Position numbers and translations under genes: made by a program. From an uncultured Clostridiaceae bacterium (GTDB lineage: Bacteria > Bacillota > Clostridia > TANB77 > CAG-508): a stretch of DNA of 58,019 nt. Shown one piece after another: positions 43,444 through 53,417 of this stretch (positions are counted from its first letter, which is position 1; the number at the start of each line of letters is the position of its first letter). Under the pieces are notes generated by a model, which was not told where the DNA came from, made no database searches, and was given only the letters and a program-made list of their open reading frames with translations. Location: NCBI GenBank assembly GCA_946493085.1, contig CAMMAC010000008.1, forward strand, positions 1 to 58,019, given 5' to 3'.

Positions 43444-44659
43444 TATTAATCTTTTAACAATGATACTTACAATAGTTTTAGTAATTATGTTGGTTTTACT
43501 AGCAATTTTAGGAATTATGTATATGTCTTCTAAAATGAAAAAAAAGCCTAACAACACTGCAGAACAAAGTAATACAGAAAATACAAGAATAAACAAAAAG
43601 TTAAAAACATATAAAGTGGAATCTGTAATGGATTTTATGGAATTTGATACTGTTGTGGATAATATGATTTCTCAAAAAGATGGAAAAAGGTATATTATGG
43701 TAGTAGAATGTCAGGGAATTAATTACGATTTAATGTCAGAAGTAGAGAAAAACTCTGTTGAAGCAGGTTTTATACAATTTTTGAATACAATAAGACATCC
43801 AATACAAATATATACACAAACAAGAACGGTTAATTTAGAGAGTAGTTTGCAGACATATAGGACAAGAATGAAAGATATAGAATTAGAATTTCAAAAAGAA
43901 CAAATGAAGTATAATCAAATGTTAAGATCAGGTAATTATACTCAAGAGCAACTAAATAAGGAATTATTTGAATTAACGAAACAAAAAAATTTATATGATT
44001 ATGGAAAAGATATTATTTATAATACAGAAAAAATGAGTTTAAATAAAAATGTATTAAATAAAAAATACTATATTGTAATTCCATATTTTGTAGAAGAATT
44101 AGGAGAAGATAATCATTATGATAAAATAGAGCAAAGAAATATGGCATTTTCAGAATTATATACAAGAGCACAATCTGTTGTTAGAACATTATCTGTTTGT
44201 GGAATTAATGGTAAAGTATTAAATTCGAATGAATTAGTAGAATTACTTTATGTAGCATACAATAGAGATGAGGCAGAAGTATTTGGATTAGATAAAGCAT
44301 TAAAAGCAGGATATGATGAATTGTATTCTACAGCTCCAGATGTAATAGAAAAACAAATGAAAACATTAGATAAGGAAATTGAACAAGAAGGTATGGAGAG
44401 AGCAAAGGAAAAGATTCTTCAAGCAAGAACAGAGAAAGAAAAAGCGTTACAGGAGAAACAACAAAATAAACGTGATTTGATAGACGAATTAGCCAAATTA
44501 ATTATACAAGAAAATTCACAGGCAGTAGGAGATGATATAGCAGAAGAAGCAATTAGACAGATAGAAAAAGAAAAAATGGAAAGTGAAGGAGGAACAAAAG
44601 AAAATGTTCAAGAAAAGAAAACAAAAAGAGGTAGAAAACCAAGAACAGTTTCAAAATGA
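43436..44659 (+). CDS. T4SS-associated membrane/coiled-coil protein
   Basis: N-terminal TM, coiled coil, located between PrgI-like and VirB4. Confidence 0.6.
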   Translation: MDSINLLTMILTIVLVIMLVLLAILGIMYMSSKMKKKPNNTAEQSNTENTRINKKLKTYKVESVMDFMEFDTVVDNMISQKDGKRYIMVVECQGINYDLMSEVEKNSVEAGFIQFLNTIRHPIQIYTQTRTVNLESSLQTYRTRMKDIELEFQKEQMKYNQMLRSGNYTQEQLNKELFELTKQKNLYDYGKDIIYNTEKMSLNKNVLNKKYYIVIPYFVEELGEDNHYDKIEQRNMAFSELYTRAQSVVRTLSVCGINGKVLNSNELVELLYVAYNRDEAEVFGLDKALKAGYDELYSTAPDVIEKQMKTLDKEIEQEGMERAKEKILQARTEKEKALQEKQQNKRDLIDELAKLIIQENSQAVGDDIAEEAIRQIEKEKMESEGGTKENVQEKKTKRGRKPRTVSK

Positions 44660-46574
44660 TTATACACAAACAGATGAATATCAAATTTTAAAAAAGAAAA
44701 CAATTAAAGAATTAATTGCTCCTTCAGGAGTGGATGCAAGTAATATTGATCATTTAGAAATTATTTCTAATGTAACTAGATATGCAAGAAGTTTTTTTGT
44801 CTCTACCCTTCCAAGAATGACAACGTTTCCAGAGTTATTTAGGGACATGTATTTATTTGGAGATATTAATACTTCTATTTATATTAATCCAATAGCAGAA
44901 TCTAGGTCACAAAATGAATTGAATAGAACGATTAATGAGTTAGAAACAGAAAGAATAGTAGCAGCAGATAGAGGAAATATTAACAGAGAAAGTACACTTG
45001 GACAAAAAAGATGGGAAGCAGAGCAATTAAGAGATGAAATTGCAGCAGGATATAATAAACTGTTTGAAGCATCAATTGTATCTACATTATTTGCCTATAG
45101 TTTAGAAGATTTAAATAGATTTACTAAATTACTTGCTTCAGAAATGTCAAAATCTTTAGTAGGAGTAAAAAGTGCATGGGGTATGCAGGAAGAAGCTTTT
45201 CAGAGTAATGTACCTTTGATGCAAGATAAAATAAAAAAAACACATACCTTTGATCGTAGATCTATGGGAACCGTATTTCCTTTTACAACTTCTGAAGTAG
45301 GACATCCAACTGGTATACCATTAGGTTTTAACAAGCAAACCGGAGTACCAATTTTATTTGATAATTTTCATTCATCACTTTCTAATTACAACATGGTAAT
45401 CTTTGCAAAATCTGGTGCTGGTAAATCTGTTACCATGAAAACACTTATTTCCAGATCAGCTGTTTTGATGGGAATACAAAGCTTGGCATTAGATGCCGAG
45501 GGAGAGTACAGCATTGTGGCAGAAAGCCTAGGAGGGACGAATGTAGTACTTAGTCCTACCTCTAAAACGATTATTAATTTATTTGATATAGAACCAGAAG
45601 TAGTAAAAGATGAAATTACTGGAAAATCTAGATCAGTTGTTAATGTGGAAAATAAAGTAGAGGATGTTACACAAGCATTGCTTACAATGGCAAGAGGTAG
45701 TACAAGGAGCACAGAAGTGAACGAGCTTACAAAACAAATTATTGCAGAGTCTGTAGCAGAAGAATACAGTGCATTGGGAATTACCAATGACCCTAATAGT
45801 TTATTTGAAGGAAATAATGTGCTAACGGGAAATACATTAGGAAGACAAAGAAAAGAAATGCCAACCATTGGTTCTTGGTACAAAAGATTACAAAGAAAAG
45901 CTCAGACTAATACAAATGTGGACTATCAGTTTCATTATAGTTATTTATTAAAAGTTATGAAGCAATACATAAGAGAATATGATGGACAAATGGCATATTT
46001 TGATGGACAATCTACTTTTGATTTGCTAGATGGTACATTATTTATTAACTTAGATATTTCCCAATTAGAGGAAAGGTTTGCAAGACCACTTGCACAACAA
46101 ATATTACTTTCTTGGATTTGGGAAAAGTATGTTAAGAAAAATAGTGAAGATAGGACAAGAGCGTCTAAAAAAAGAGTATTGGTAGATGAAGCATGGATGC
46201 TTTTGCCATATCCAGAAGCTGTAGATTTCTTAAATAAAATGGCACGTCGTGCTAGAAAAAGAAATGTATCTTTGGCAATTGTTTCTCAAAGATTCCAAGA
46301 CTTCTATGAAAAGCCAGAGGCACAAGCTGTACTTACTTCTTCCGATACAAAATTATTTTTGGCACAGGATAAATCAGAAATACAATATTTAAAAGAGGTG
46401 TTTAAATTAAGTTCTGGAGAAGCAAACTTTTTAGTAACTTGCTTAAAAGGAGAGGGACTTTTAAAAGTGGGGGCTGATTCAGCAATTATACAAATTACCC
46501 CAACAGCAAAAGAATTTGAATTTGTAGAGACAAATATTAATAAGTTGGTACAAAAGAATAGAAACAGAGAATAA
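44604..46574 (+). CDS. VirB4/TraC-type T4SS ATPase
   Basis: Walker A FAKSGAGKSVTMKTL, Walker B KRVLVDEAWMLL, IVSQRFQDF; start 44604 preferred over 44583 because of GGAGGA RBS. Confidence 0.9.
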   Translation: MFKKRKQKEVENQEQFQNDYTQTDEYQILKKKTIKELIAPSGVDASNIDHLEIISNVTRYARSFFVSTLPRMTTFPELFRDMYLFGDINTSIYINPIAESRSQNELNRTINELETERIVAADRGNINRESTLGQKRWEAEQLRDEIAAGYNKLFEASIVSTLFAYSLEDLNRFTKLLASEMSKSLVGVKSAWGMQEEAFQSNVPLMQDKIKKTHTFDRRSMGTVFPFTTSEVGHPTGIPLGFNKQTGVPILFDNFHSSLSNYNMVIFAKSGAGKSVTMKTLISRSAVLMGIQSLALDAEGEYSIVAESLGGTNVVLSPTSKTIINLFDIEPEVVKDEITGKSRSVVNVENKVEDVTQALLTMARGSTRSTEVNELTKQIIAESVAEEYSALGITNDPNSLFEGNNVLTGNTLGRQRKEMPTIGSWYKRLQRKAQTNTNVDYQFHYSYLLKVMKQYIREYDGQMAYFDGQSTFDLLDGTLFINLDISQLEERFARPLAQQILLSWIWEKYVKKNSEDRTRASKKRVLVDEAWMLLPYPEAVDFLNKMARRARKRNVSLAIVSQRFQDFYEKPEAQAVLTSSDTKLFLAQDKSEIQYLKEVFKLSSGEANFLVTCLKGEGLLKVGADSAIIQITPTAKEFEFVETNINKLVQKNRNRE

Positions 46575-46595
46575 TACTAGGAGGATGTAAAATAT

Positions 46596-49136
46596 ATGAA
46601 AAAATTTACTAAAATGAATTTTAGACAGAAGATAATTATAATATTAGCAATAGTAATATTAATTAGTAATTTCATAGTGCCAACGTATTCTTATGCAGAT
46701 ATAGGTGGAGTTATTATGGATCCAGTTGTAGACTTTGTTTGTGGAATAGGAGATGCTATTATTAATGTTCTACAAGTGTGCTTGATGGGAGATGGAGTAG
46801 GAGTTAAAGATTTCAGTATTGGCGATGGGGGTTTTTTACAAAATGCTGAAAATTTTAACGATTGGGATAGTAGTATAAATAGTGGTAATGCAGATGAAAC
46901 AATTGATCCGTTAGATGAAAAGAAAGGATTTAATAGAACGCTCATTACAGGGAAAGTAGAAGATTACTATGTACCAGTAGCTATTTATAGCCCAGAACAA
47001 ATATTTACAGGAAGTGTACCGGGATTAGATATTAACTTTATTAGTCCTAGTAGTACGGAAGATGTAAATATTGCATATAATTTGCAAAATACAATTGCTT
47101 CTTGGTATGTAGCTCTTCGAAATCTATCTGCAGTGGGACTTATGTGTGTACTGGTGTATGTGGGAATTAGAATGCTTTTATCTAGTACAGCAGGAGATAA
47201 AGCAAAGTATAAACAAATGTTTATGGATTGGCTAATAGCTCTTTGCTTAGTATTCTTTTTACACTATATTATGTCTTTTGTATTAACTTTAGTAGAATCT
47301 ATTACTCAAGCTTTGAGTGGAGATGGCACAGAAACTTATACTATATATGTAGAAGGAAAAGGAGGATTAAAAACTAATTTATTAGGAGCCGCAAGATTCA
47401 AAACGCAGTATAATAATTTTGGTTCTAAAATGGCATATTTTATTATGTATCTAGCTTTAGTTTTTTATACTTTAAGGTTTACATGGTTTTACTTAAAAAG
47501 GGTATTGATGATGGCTTTTTTAACAATGATTGCTCCTTTGGTGGCACTTACTTATCCAATAGATAAAATAAGTGATGGAACAGCACAGGCATTTAATTCT
47601 TGGCTAAAAGAATATGTATTTAATGCATTAATACAGCCTTTTCATTTAATAATATATACAGTTTTTGTAACATCTGCTATGGATTTGGCTAGCACAAATA
47701 TTATTTATACAATAGTAGCTTTAGGATTTATTATGGAAGCTGAGAAAATATTAAGAAAATTCTTTGGATTCGAAAAAGCGGGAGCAGGAACATTAGGAGC
47801 GTTAGCAGGAGGTGCTGCTGCAGCATCTGCTTTGAGAGGGTTAGGACAAAAAGCTAAAGGTGCAATTCCAGGAAAAGGAAATAATGGTAGTTCCAGTGAA
47901 GAGGGAGAAAAACCAGTAAGATTTGAGAGAAAACATGATGTATCCCAGATAGAAGCAAATAATAATTTGGATGATAATTCTGTACAAGAATCTGATGAAA
48001 ACCAAAATAGAACAACAGATGCAATGTTAGATGCTTATGATGAAAATTACGGAACAGAAGACTGGGATGCTGCTGAAAGAGATCGTATGGCAAGAGAAGC
48101 CTATGCCAATGACGAAGGTATGCAATATTCTGATGATGAATATAGAGCTATATTAAGAGATTCTGGATATTCAGAAGAGGAAATTGCCCAAATGACAGGA
48201 AATAATACAACAGGAGAGAATGGACAAGAAGATCAATCAAACCAAGAACAAATAAGATTACAACAAGAAGAGCAAAATGCAAGGGCAACTGATGGAGAAC
48301 CAAAGAAAAATAGTAAAATTAAAAATTGGGCAAGAGCACATAATATTAATGCAAGGAGTATAGCAAAAGGAGTAGGGAAAACAGGAATTAAAGCAATAGG
48401 AGGAGTGGCGAAATTTGGTACAAAGACTGCTTTTAGATTGGCAGCAGGAGCTATACCAGCAGCTGTTGTAGCAGCAAGTGGGGGAGGATTGACTGGAGCA
48501 GCAGGAGCTTTTGCGGTAGCATCACAAGCAGGAGCAAGAGCAGCTGATGCAGTAATAAATCCTGTATCTAGAGCTGGAAATAATATTTTAAATGGAAATA
48601 TGATGAATGGAATAAGACGACAATTAGATTTAGCAAATGGAAATACAGCACATCAAGATAGAGCAGCAGTAAAAGCATTCCAGAAAGATCAGAATAATCT
48701 AAATTATTTAAGGGATTATATGGCAGACAAGAATAATGGTAATATGCCTTCTGCAAAAGAAGTAAGGGAGCAAATGAAATCATTTACGCCGTACTTAGAT
48801 GAAGGTATGACAGATATTAAAGATATTATTAGTGCACAAAAAGTATCAAAGGATTATGGAATAGACGAAAAACAATCAGCGATTATAGCACAAATAGGAC
48901 AAGAAAGAGGAATTACAAAAGATGTGTTAAGTGATGAAAAGAAAGCAGCATCGGCACAAGCAAATTTAGAGCAATCATTCTTAAATAAAGGCTATTCAGA
49001 GCAACAAGCTAAGAAACAAGCGGATTATACTATAAATGTGCTTAAAGCACAAAATGGAGTAAAACATAATTTAAGAAGAACACAAGCATTAAATAGTGGG
49101 CAACAAACAGATGCTAATAGAAATGCTTCAGAATAA
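46596..49136 (+). CDS. VirB6/TrbL-like polytopic membrane protein of the T4SS
   Basis: Multiple N-terminal TMs followed by a long hydrophilic/Ala-Gly-rich C-terminus. Confidence 0.7.
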   Translation: MKKFTKMNFRQKIIIILAIVILISNFIVPTYSYADIGGVIMDPVVDFVCGIGDAIINVLQVCLMGDGVGVKDFSIGDGGFLQNAENFNDWDSSINSGNADETIDPLDEKKGFNRTLITGKVEDYYVPVAIYSPEQIFTGSVPGLDINFISPSSTEDVNIAYNLQNTIASWYVALRNLSAVGLMCVLVYVGIRMLLSSTAGDKAKYKQMFMDWLIALCLVFFLHYIMSFVLTLVESITQALSGDGTETYTIYVEGKGGLKTNLLGAARFKTQYNNFGSKMAYFIMYLALVFYTLRFTWFYLKRVLMMAFLTMIAPLVALTYPIDKISDGTAQAFNSWLKEYVFNALIQPFHLIIYTVFVTSAMDLASTNIIYTIVALGFIMEAEKILRKFFGFEKAGAGTLGALAGGAAAASALRGLGQKAKGAIPGKGNNGSSSEEGEKPVRFERKHDVSQIEANNNLDDNSVQESDENQNRTTDAMLDAYDENYGTEDWDAAERDRMAREAYANDEGMQYSDDEYRAILRDSGYSEEEIAQMTGNNTTGENGQEDQSNQEQIRLQQEEQNARATDGEPKKNSKIKNWARAHNINARSIAKGVGKTGIKAIGGVAKFGTKTAFRLAAGAIPAAVVAASGGGLTGAAGAFAVASQAGARAADAVINPVSRAGNNILNGNMMNGIRRQLDLANGNTAHQDRAAVKAFQKDQNNLNYLRDYMADKNNGNMPSAKEVREQMKSFTPYLDEGMTDIKDIISAQKVSKDYGIDEKQSAIIAQIGQERGITKDVLSDEKKAASAQANLEQSFLNKGYSEQQAKKQADYTINVLKAQNGVKHNLRRTQALNSGQQTDANRNASE

Positions 49137-49172
49137 AATATGGAATAAAAAGTTATAGGGGGCTATTGCACT

Positions 49173-50114
49173 ATGAATTATATAGTTAGATTTTGGAATC
49201 AAAATAGAAAGAAAATTATAATAGGAATTGGTGTAATAGTCTTTCTTATTATAATAGTACAAATATTAAATCAAATAGCAAAAGAACAGAAAGAATTGGC
49301 AAAACAAAATATTCAAACAGAAGAAAAAGAAGAAGATTTACCAACGCAATCGATAATTGGAGGAGAAAGTGTTTCAGAAGAGGAAACAAAGATTAATGTA
49401 GATATTATAGAAACCTTTATTCAGAAATGTAATTCGGCAGATATTACTGGTGCATATAATATGTTAACAAACGAATGTAAGGAAGTAGTGTTTCCGACGG
49501 AAGAATCATTTAAGAGTGGTTATTATGATATTATATTCGCAACAAAAAAAATAGCAAACATAGAAAATTTTCTGAGTACAGATAATAGATATACATATCA
49601 AGTAAATTTGTATAATGATATATTAGCTACAGGTAAACTTGATGAGACAGATCAAACTCCCTATCAAGATTATATTACGATAGATCAAGATGGTAAGTTA
49701 AATATAAATAGTTTCATTTATAAAAAAGAGATTAATTTAGAAAGTGAAAAAAATGGTATTAAATTGATTGTGGAATCACAAGAAATTTATAAGGATAATG
49801 AAAAATATAAAATTAAAATAGAGAATAATACAGATAAAAGAATTTTAATAGATACACGAAGTAAATCTAAAAGTGTTTATCTTGTGGGAAGTAATAATGT
49901 TGTTTATGAATCTTTTATTTCAGAATTATCTAGTATACTTTATGAAATACCAGCTAATTTTTATAGAAATTATACAATTAAATTTAATAAAATATATAGT
50001 TCTGAAGTAGAAACAGTAGCAATTGTATTTTCAGATATTGTTCCAGATTATGAAAAATACATGCAAAATAAAAATGAAATGTTAGAGAGAATACAATTAA
50101 GTGTTAATATATAG
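49173..50114 (+). CDS. Membrane-anchored hypothetical protein of the T4SS-like locus
   Basis: Single N-terminal TM then soluble domain. Confidence 0.65.
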   Translation: MNYIVRFWNQNRKKIIIGIGVIVFLIIIVQILNQIAKEQKELAKQNIQTEEKEEDLPTQSIIGGESVSEEETKINVDIIETFIQKCNSADITGAYNMLTNECKEVVFPTEESFKSGYYDIIFATKKIANIENFLSTDNRYTYQVNLYNDILATGKLDETDQTPYQDYITIDQDGKLNINSFIYKKEINLESEKNGIKLIVESQEIYKDNEKYKIKIENNTDKRILIDTRSKSKSVYLVGSNNVVYESFISELSSILYEIPANFYRNYTIKFNKIYSSEVETVAIVFSDIVPDYEKYMQNKNEMLERIQLSVNI

Positions 50115-50116
50115 AA

Positions 50117-53100
50117 GTGGTGGTGAATATGGAGAATAACAAAGATAAAACAGCTTTAAGTACAGGAGATAAATTAAACAAAGGAGTAGAAGCAGCAAGA
50201 GATACTGCCAATGCAGTAAAAGATGGGGCAAGTTTAGCTGCTAATGCAAGTACAGGAAATGTAGCAGGGGTAGCAAAAGATGCAATAAAATTAGCAAAAA
50301 ATAAACAGGTTCAAAAGCTGAGGAAAATACAAATAGCTGCAAGTGCTACAGGAATTATTCTTGTTATTCTTTTAGTAGTAGCTTTTTTTGGAGTATTAAA
50401 TGAGTTAAAAAATGAAATGGTAGATTTATTAGCACAAGCAGCAACTTCAGTATCTGGTTTTTTACAAAAAACTTGGAAAAATATTACAGATGATCATTGG
50501 ATTGATTTGGGAGAAGAATTTGACTATGTAGTAGATGCAGATACTGGTCAAATACTAGGAACAGCTGATGAAGAACCAAGTGATGGTTGGAAAGATGCGT
50601 CAGGGAAACCAATAAATACAGAAACAGAAACTTATACAATGGTAGATGAATATGTAAAGCAACTAGGAGAAAAAGGTTTTTCGCTAAAGGATCTAGGAAT
50701 ATTAGGAGAAGCAGATTATTCTGGTAATATATTAGAAGATGAAGAGAATAAAGCTTTAGTGGAAAAATATATAGCAGAGTTTATAAGGGCAGATATTATT
50801 ACAAGTCAACCACATAGAAGAAGAGGAACGGCACTAGTTAGTGATTCAAATCAAAACTTAATAGATGGTGGAGTTTATATTTATCGTAGTAAAAAAGAAC
50901 CAACTATAGATGATAGTGAGTTTGTAAATGGAAGCTATGATAGTCAAGGTGAGATTGTTGATGAAAAAGAATATAAACAAATGGAATTTATGGAATATGA
51001 TGATTTCATAAAAAAAGTAGGAGGAGAAAGCCAAGAAACAACTTATGAAGTAGATAAGGGAGTAGCTAACGATTTAAGATATAGTTATACGGTAGATCCA
51101 AATACAGGAGAATTATTGTTCGTAGAAATAAAAACAACAGAAATAGCAGAGTCAAAGGTTGAAGTAGGAGACTGGTTTTTAGGAGGAGTAACAGGCGATT
51201 TACTACAATGGTTACAAGAAAATCTTGGAGATGATGTTAAATATGAAGTAAAGATAATAAGAGCAGATTATAAAGGTCTTATTTCTAAATATAGTATGCC
51301 ATATGAGTTTTTATTAAACTTATGTGCTGTTACAGGTAATCCGGAGTTTGTATATCATGTTGCTTTATTAGCAAGAGAAACAAATATAATGTTAGTAATT
51401 CATGATAATACTACTATGGAAGTAGAAACAGTAGAAACAGAAGAAGATAAACAAGATTATAGAAATGATAGTAATAATTCTACGAGTGAAGCAAGTATTT
51501 CTAACAAAAGAACAGAAAAGACAAGAAAAATAACAAAAACAACTACACAGACACCAGTTTTAAATATATTGGAGGCAGATACTTGGAGCTTTTACACACA
51601 ATGTACATATACTAAAGATGTAACAGGAACAAAAACAGATACAGATATCATTGTAGGATCAGGAAATGTAAGGGATACATTAACTTATCATGAATATCAA
51701 TCATCATATACGGATACAAATTATGCTGGGGAAAAAATAGAAATAAAAGGTGAAAAAGTAACATATTGGGCAGATACATTTACTACGGAAACAAGAACAA
51801 GAACACAACTAGTTACTACAACAACTACTTATAATGATCCAATTGAGAAATCAGTAGAAAAATCCAAGCAATTTTTAGGATTACTAAGAAATAGTACGGG
51901 AGAATGCCCAGAAAATTGTTATGAAGAAACAGCATGGAGAAGACAGGTACCATTAGCTGCAACTTGTGCAAAAGAAGCAGAGTTTGATAGGCAAGGAAAA
52001 GATGTAGAATATCGTTTGCCAACCAGTACAGAAATGGAAGCACCAATAGATAAATTATTAAGTGGGTTGGATATATTATATTCTGTTTTACAATCAAATA
52101 GTACAGGATATGATGAAGAAAAACTTGCACCAGAAGATAAAGTAGATGAAGCACAAGAGCAATATACAGCAGATAAAGATTATGAAAGTGCTTATGTAGT
52201 GGAAATGCAGGGGCTAGTAGAACATTTGCGATATTTAATGACTTTTCCAGATGAGCCAACCTATACAAAATTAGATTTAATACTAGAAAATGGTGTAGTA
52301 GAAGACGAAGAACAAATTGAATATGAGGAAGTAACAAATGATGAATTAGAAATATTATATAAGGTTTGTGAAGCAGAAGCAGGAGGAAGTAGTGAAGAAG
52401 AAATTGGACATGTGGCTAGTGTAGTATTAAATAGAGTCAAGCATCCTAATTGGCCTAATACTATAAAAGAAGTAGTCTTTCAGGAAAATCAATTTGCATG
52501 TGTTAAGGATGGAAATTATGATAAGGCACAGCCTTCTGACAAAACAAAAAAAGCAGTTGATAATATACTGGAAAATGGAGATTCTACAGGAGGTGCATAT
52601 TATTTTAGGACAGAAGCTTCAGCAATAGAAGCAGGAATGCCAACAAGTAAAGATGAAACGCATGAATCATATATATATTTATTTACAGATCCTAATACAC
52701 ATGTATTTTATACATCTAAAAATATAATTGGAAACAATTTGCCAACAATACCTGAAAAATTAGGTGATTATATAATAGCAATAGATGCAGGGCATGGGCC
52801 AAAACCACAAAATGCAACATCTTCAGAAGGATATTACTATGTATTAGGAAGGAGATATTATACTTCAGGTACTGCTGGGACGTATAATGGAAAAGAATAT
52901 ACAGAATGGGAATGGACTAGACAGGTAGCAGATAATGTAGAAGAGATATTGTCTAAAAATGATAAGATTAGTGTTGTAAGAATAGGAAATAGTTCCTCTA
53001 ATCCAACAGTAGCTAATGGAGATAGGGTTCCAATGGCAAAAGAAGTAGAAGCCGATTTATATGTTTCACTTCACTTTGATTCAAGTAATTCAGCTAGTGC

Positions 53101-53392
53101 ACAGGGAACAACTATATTATACCCATCTCTATCAGACAACTTATCTTCTGGTTTTGCACAAATAATGTTAGAAGAAGTATGTAATGCTTTGGGAACGAAG
53201 AATAGGGGTATATCAGCTCGACCTGATTTAAGTATTATTAAAAATTCTAAAGATACGGGATTTCCAGGAGTAGTAGTAGAAGGATGTTTTATGAGTAATA
53301 ATGATGATATGCAATTAATGGTAGAAGAAGATGGGTTAAATAAATACGCTCAGGGTGTAGCTAATGGAATTTTAAAATATTTAGGATTATAA
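50117..53392 (+). CDS. Dual peptidoglycan hydrolase: SleB-like cell wall hydrolase plus N-acetylmuramoyl-L-alanine amidase (Amidase_3)
   Basis: CEAEAGGSSEEEIGHVASVVLNRVKHPNWP...VVFQENQFACV (SleB-like) and IIAIDAGHGPKPQNA...EADLYVSLHFDSSNS...VVVEGCFMSN (Amidase_3); start likely at the ATG at 50129. Confidence 0.88.
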   Translation: MVVNMENNKDKTALSTGDKLNKGVEAARDTANAVKDGASLAANASTGNVAGVAKDAIKLAKNKQVQKLRKIQIAASATGIILVILLVVAFFGVLNELKNEMVDLLAQAATSVSGFLQKTWKNITDDHWIDLGEEFDYVVDADTGQILGTADEEPSDGWKDASGKPINTETETYTMVDEYVKQLGEKGFSLKDLGILGEADYSGNILEDEENKALVEKYIAEFIRADIITSQPHRRRGTALVSDSNQNLIDGGVYIYRSKKEPTIDDSEFVNGSYDSQGEIVDEKEYKQMEFMEYDDFIKKVGGESQETTYEVDKGVANDLRYSYTVDPNTGELLFVEIKTTEIAESKVEVGDWFLGGVTGDLLQWLQENLGDDVKYEVKIIRADYKGLISKYSMPYEFLLNLCAVTGNPEFVYHVALLARETNIMLVIHDNTTMEVETVETEEDKQDYRNDSNNSTSEASISNKRTEKTRKITKTTTQTPVLNILEADTWSFYTQCTYTKDVTGTKTDTDIIVGSGNVRDTLTYHEYQSSYTDTNYAGEKIEIKGEKVTYWADTFTTETRTRTQLVTTTTTYNDPIEKSVEKSKQFLGLLRNSTGECPENCYEETAWRRQVPLAATCAKEAEFDRQGKDVEYRLPTSTEMEAPIDKLLSGLDILYSVLQSNSTGYDEEKLAPEDKVDEAQEQYTADKDYESAYVVEMQGLVEHLRYLMTFPDEPTYTKLDLILENGVVEDEEQIEYEEVTNDELEILYKVCEAEAGGSSEEEIGHVASVVLNRVKHPNWPNTIKEVVFQENQFACVKDGNYDKAQPSDKTKKAVDNILENGDSTGGAYYFRTEASAIEAGMPTSKDETHESYIYLFTDPNTHVFYTSKNIIGNNLPTIPEKLGDYIIAIDAGHGPKPQNATSSEGYYYVLGRRYYTSGTAGTYNGKEYTEWEWTRQVADNVEEILSKNDKISVVRIGNSSSNPTVANGDRVPMAKEVEADLYVSLHFDSSNSASAQGTTILYPSLSDNLSSGFAQIMLEEVCNALGTKNRGISARPDLSIIKNSKDTGFPGVVVEGCFMSNNDDMQLMVEEDGLNKYAQGVANGILKYLGL

Positions 53393-53417
53393 AAGATTAC
53401 GGAGAAGGGAATTCTTT

